Positions 61,662 to 64,000 of a stretch of DNA of 64,000 bases are shown here, piece by piece. Both the position numbers and the translations under genes were made by a program. Source of the DNA: an uncultured Prevotellaceae bacterium (GTDB taxonomy: Bacteria; Bacteroidota; Bacteroidia; Bacteroidales; Bacteroidaceae); NCBI GenBank assembly GCA_937900485.1, contig CALCEL010000027.1, forward strand, positions 28,727 through 92,726, given 5' to 3'. The notes below the pieces were generated by a model. That model searched no databases. It was given only the letters and a program-made list of their open reading frames with translations, and had not been told where the DNA came from. Each line of letters begins with the position of its first letter. Positions within the stretch are counted from its first letter, which is position 1.

Positions 61662-62615
61662 CTAATATATTCTTTCCGCTATCTTGTGTATGCTGTCGAC
61701 GGCGGACACGGTGTAGAAATGCAGACAAGGTACGTTGTGCTCCATCAGTTCTTTACACTGTGCCACTCCCCACTCAACACCTAACTGCTTCATGTCTTCG
61801 TCGCTTTTACATTTGAGAGCCTCCTTTAGCAGGTCATCGGGAAAGTCCAAATGGAATGTCTTTGGTATGATTGTCAGTTGTGAGAGTTTTGCTAAAGGCT
61901 TGATGCCTGGAATGATAGGAATTGTTATTCCTGCTTTTCTTGCTTTGTCGACGAAGTCGAAGAATTTCTTGTTGTCGTAGAACAGCTGCGTCACGGCGTA
62001 GTCTGCTCCCAAGTCCTGCTTTCTCTTGAGAATGTTGATGTCGTAGTCCAGATTAGGAGCCTCTTCGTGTTTCTCCGGATAGCATGCCACGCCGTAAGAG
62101 AATGGCTTGCCAGGATGTTTTATCGGGCTTCCGTCCGCGAAGTAACCCTCATTGAATCTGTTTACTTGTTCAATCAGCTCTGTAGCGTGCTTATAGCCGT
62201 CTTTAACTGGTGTGAATTTGCTGTCCTCTTTAGCCTTGTCACCTCTTAGAATCAGTATGTCCTGGATTCCGAGGAACTGCAGGTCAAGAAGATTGTATTC
62301 CAAATCCTCTTTTGTCATTCCGCTGACAACAACATGCGGCACGACTTTTATGTCATATTTCTGCATTATGGCACTTGCTACTGCAACCGTGCCCGGGCGT
62401 CGTCTCACGTTACTACGCCTGAATGAACCATCGGCTAACTCAGAATAAACGTACTCGCTTCTGTGAGTGGTGATGTTTATGTGCTTCGGATTGAATTCCT
62501 TCAGATCATCAATCGTCTTGAATAGGTTTTTCGTTCCGTATCCCTTTAACGGGGGAAGAACCTCAAATGAGAAGTTTGTCTTGTGATTTGTATTAATATT
62601 TTCTGAGATGGTCAT
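61662..62615 (-). CDS. metF: Methylenetetrahydrofolate reductase
   Basis: The 317-residue TIM-barrel flavoprotein has FSFEVLPPLKGYG with the catalytic Glu, NITTHRSEY, PHVVVSGMT, ILILRGD, FSYGVACYPEKHEEAPN, VTQLFYDNKKFFDFV and IPIIPGIKPL. It makes 5-methyl-THF for methionine synthesis, fitting metA and metG in the window. It leads the metF-holB unit; no riboswitch is seen in the 92-base upstream gap. Confidence 0.97.
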   Translation of the reverse strand: MTISENINTNHKTNFSFEVLPPLKGYGTKNLFKTIDDLKEFNPKHINITTHRSEYVYSELADGSFRRSNVRRRPGTVAVASAIMQKYDIKVVPHVVVSGMTKEDLEYNLLDLQFLGIQDILILRGDKAKEDSKFTPVKDGYKHATELIEQVNRFNEGYFADGSPIKHPGKPFSYGVACYPEKHEEAPNLDYDINILKRKQDLGADYAVTQLFYDNKKFFDFVDKARKAGITIPIIPGIKPLAKLSQLTIIPKTFHLDFPDDLLKEALKCKSDEDMKQLGVEWGVAQCKELMEHNVPCLHFYTVSAVDSIHKIAERIY

Positions 62616-62644
62616 TTTCTGATGGTTGTATATGATATATGCTG

Positions 62645-62652
62645 CAAAGATA
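62645..62652 (-). promoter_or_regulatory. Minus-strand -7 box for metF
   Basis: Plus-strand CAAAGATA reads TATCTTTG, 30 bases before the start codon. Confidence 0.55.
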
Positions 62653-62707
62653 GTTTATCATATTATCATATCAAAGTGTAACGGATAAAAGTGAAATATT
62701 TTTCTTT

Positions 62708-63880
62708 TCATCTCAATCTGTTCAGAATAAAATGCTGTTTTGCTTTTGTGAAGAAGTATACGACTCCAATGACGTTTACAATCCAGGCTGTCCAGAATGT
62801 CTCCTCGTACCCGATATATTCCAGCGTGAATCCACCGCAGACGACACCTAATCCTATTCCAGCGTCCCACATGGTCAGTTGGGACGAGTTTGCTGTTCCT
62901 CTTTTGTTGTTGGGGGCATAGTTGATGAACATGGTCTGAAAGGCTGGCCACATGTGTCCGTTTCCTAATCCTATTATCAACGCAGAGCCGTAGTAACCTA
63001 TCTCGTTGTGGACGCTGGCGAACAGTAAATAACCGAACATGCTCAGCACCATTCCGTGGCTTGCGTTCTCTACCACTTGTCCTCGTCTGAGACTTCTGGC
63101 TCCGATGATGCGTGACATCATGAGTCCGCAGCTTAGTATGGCGAAATACACGCCGGTGCCTGTGGTGATGCCAAGCACTTCTTTGCCGTATACGGCTAAG
63201 TAGGTCGAGATGATTCCATATGAGAATGCGAATGCTGCCATGGAGACACCGATTCTCCAGCCTTTTTTCAGAAAGAAACGGTCCAGCGATATCGGTTCCT
63301 TGTTAGGTATGATGTTGTTCTCCTTGAATTTCACCGTCGTGTTGATGCACAGTCCTATGATGCTGCAGATGAGAGCTACGCAGAATATCGTGTCGTAGCT
63401 TTTTGTGTATTCGTATAACAATATGCCTATCGTGGGTGCTATGGATGTGGCAAGGTTGTTGGACAGTCCGTAGTAACCAATGCCCTCAGACCTTCTTGAT
63501 GACGGCAGAACATCGATGGCCACCGTGCTGTTAGCCACCGTGGTGCTTCCCATCGGGGCGCCGTGTATGGTTCTTATTATGGCGAACATCAGTAGCGAGC
63601 CTGCAATGAGGTAACCGCCGAATATGACAGAGAAGAGGAAGTAACATGTCAGCAGAACTTTTCTTCTGGAAAAGCTGTCGACGATGTATCCGCTGAATGG
63701 TCTTGAGAGCAGGGCGGTCAGAGTGTACCCGGACAATACTAAGCCTATCGTGTCTTTGTCCGCGTCAAAAGCCTCGGCGAGATACAAAGGGAGTAACGGA
63801 GTTATTATCATGAATGAGAAAAAAATCATGAAATTGGCGGTCCATACCTTTGTGTAGTTTGAGTTCCAGAGTTTTTCCAA
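62708..63880 (-). CDS. Major facilitator superfamily transporter
   Basis: A 390-residue protein with about twelve membrane helices. The loop 2-3 motif is GYIVDSFSRRKVLL (the MFS G-x3-D-x2-G/S-R-R-K pattern), and VGVV-type helices follow; RTIHGAPMGSTTVANSTVA lies in helix 4-5. It resembles drug/sugar efflux members of the MFS_1 type. The substrate is not predictable. It lies between metF and a tRNA-Phe on the same strand. Confidence 0.88.
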   Translation of the reverse strand: MEKLWNSNYTKVWTANFMIFFSFMIITPLLPLYLAEAFDADKDTIGLVLSGYTLTALLSRPFSGYIVDSFSRRKVLLTCYFLFSVIFGGYLIAGSLLMFAIIRTIHGAPMGSTTVANSTVAIDVLPSSRRSEGIGYYGLSNNLATSIAPTIGILLYEYTKSYDTIFCVALICSIIGLCINTTVKFKENNIIPNKEPISLDRFFLKKGWRIGVSMAAFAFSYGIISTYLAVYGKEVLGITTGTGVYFAILSCGLMMSRIIGARSLRRGQVVENASHGMVLSMFGYLLFASVHNEIGYYGSALIIGLGNGHMWPAFQTMFINYAPNNKRGTANSSQLTMWDAGIGLGVVCGGFTLEYIGYEETFWTAWIVNVIGVVYFFTKAKQHFILNRLR

Positions 63881-63910
63881 TGTCTTTCTGTGTTACGTTC
63901 TTATATACAA

Positions 63911-63940
63911 AAAAATCCTAAACAACATTGTTGTTAGGAT
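63911..63940 (-). terminator. Terminator after tRNA-Phe (minus strand)
   Basis: ATCCTAA and TTAGGAT enclose a CAACA/TTGTT stem; read on the minus strand the hairpin is followed by TTTTTTT. Confidence 0.7.
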
Positions 63941-63946
63941 CTTTCG

Positions 63947-64000
63947 TGGTACCACCAGGAATCGAACCGGGGACACAAGGATTTTCAGTCCTTTGCTCTA
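63947..64000 (-). tRNA. tRNA-Phe (anticodon GAA), 5' part beyond the window
   Basis: On the minus strand the visible 3' 54 bases contain the anticodon arm AAGGACTGAAAATCCTT (anticodon GAA), variable loop, T-arm with GGTTCGATTCC and the acceptor strand ending TGGTACCA. The D-arm and 5' acceptor strand are cut off. Confidence 0.9.

Noticed and set aside
1..64000. CRISPR array, prophage, transposase or integrase
   Set aside because: No regularly spaced direct repeats and no protein with recombinase or transposase motifs were seen.

Overview
The window reads as a chromosomal segment of a Bacteroidales bacterium, most likely in or near Prevotellaceae. Support: many genes start shortly after a TAnnTTTG (-7) box, sometimes with an upstream TTTG at about 19 bases, which is the Bacteroidetes promoter type; purine-rich Shine-Dalgarno sites are largely absent; family content is typical (GldH, DUF4294, DUF4254, DUF4369 lipoprotein, FtsX/LolE-type permease followed by a TPR/OmpA-like lipoprotein, and the order purH-mreB-mreC-mreD-mrdA-rodA). 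No rRNA, CRISPR array, prophage, integrase or recognisable transposase is visible.

Layout. 1-3.8 kb (+): end of a surface-glycan locus (membrane acyltransferase, IspD/TarI-type cytidylyltransferase, extended SDR, LicD phosphotransferase). 3.9-6.4 kb (+): class I fumarase and ribosome recycling factor. 6.4-7.3 kb: non-coding, holding copy A of a 0.33-kb structured repeat. 7.3-16.8 kb: MsbA-like ABC exporter, DUF4294 protein (-), MutS, a degenerate protein kinase, a DEAD-box RNA helicase and a glycosyltransferase. 17.0-24.2 kb (+): AroQ, O-methyltransferase, RbfA, LolC/E-like permease, TPR lipoprotein, a thioredoxin-fold lipoprotein lacking CxxC, and YifB/ComM.

24.2-28.0 kb is the accessory part. 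An A+T-rich cassette (secreted transglutaminase-like protein, Sec-signal/RHS-boundary/lipase protein, four-helix membrane protein, and a 46-codon ORF) sits between intact yifB and a 5'-truncated second copy of its 3' end. The two copies share 256 identical bases and then have diverged tails, as expected if a circle integrated by single crossover. Beyond it lies a truncated HTH regulator cut exactly at the end of repeat copy B.

28.1-33.7 kb (-): metG-ychF-lgt-M28 peptidase-sufE. 33.9-37.8 kb (+): MetA (sequence predicts acetyl specificity), a U32 peptidase-family protein with an unusual start, and a membrane lipoprotein. 37.8-41.5 kb (-): LTA-synthase-like phosphotransferase, GT4, DUF4254 protein. 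41.7-44.0 kb: secreted pectin methylesterase, then repeat copy C. 44.0-51.1 kb: GyrB (-), tRNA-Glu/S20 (-), RecO (+), L19 (-), uxuA and an SDR for hexuronate breakdown (+), MaoC-like hydratase (+). 51.6-58.0 kb (+): cyclohydrolase-only PurH followed by the complete elongasome set. 58.2-60.1 kb (+): RicT-like PSP1 protein and GldH. 60.5-64.0 kb (-): MetF-HolB, an MFS transporter and a partial tRNA-Phe.

Best candidates for new biology: (1) the recombined toxin/immunity-like cassette at yifB; (2) the three-copy terminally inverted repeat, whose central stem shows a T-A / T-G / C-G series across copies. Function assignments rest on motif recognition by eye; no database search was run.
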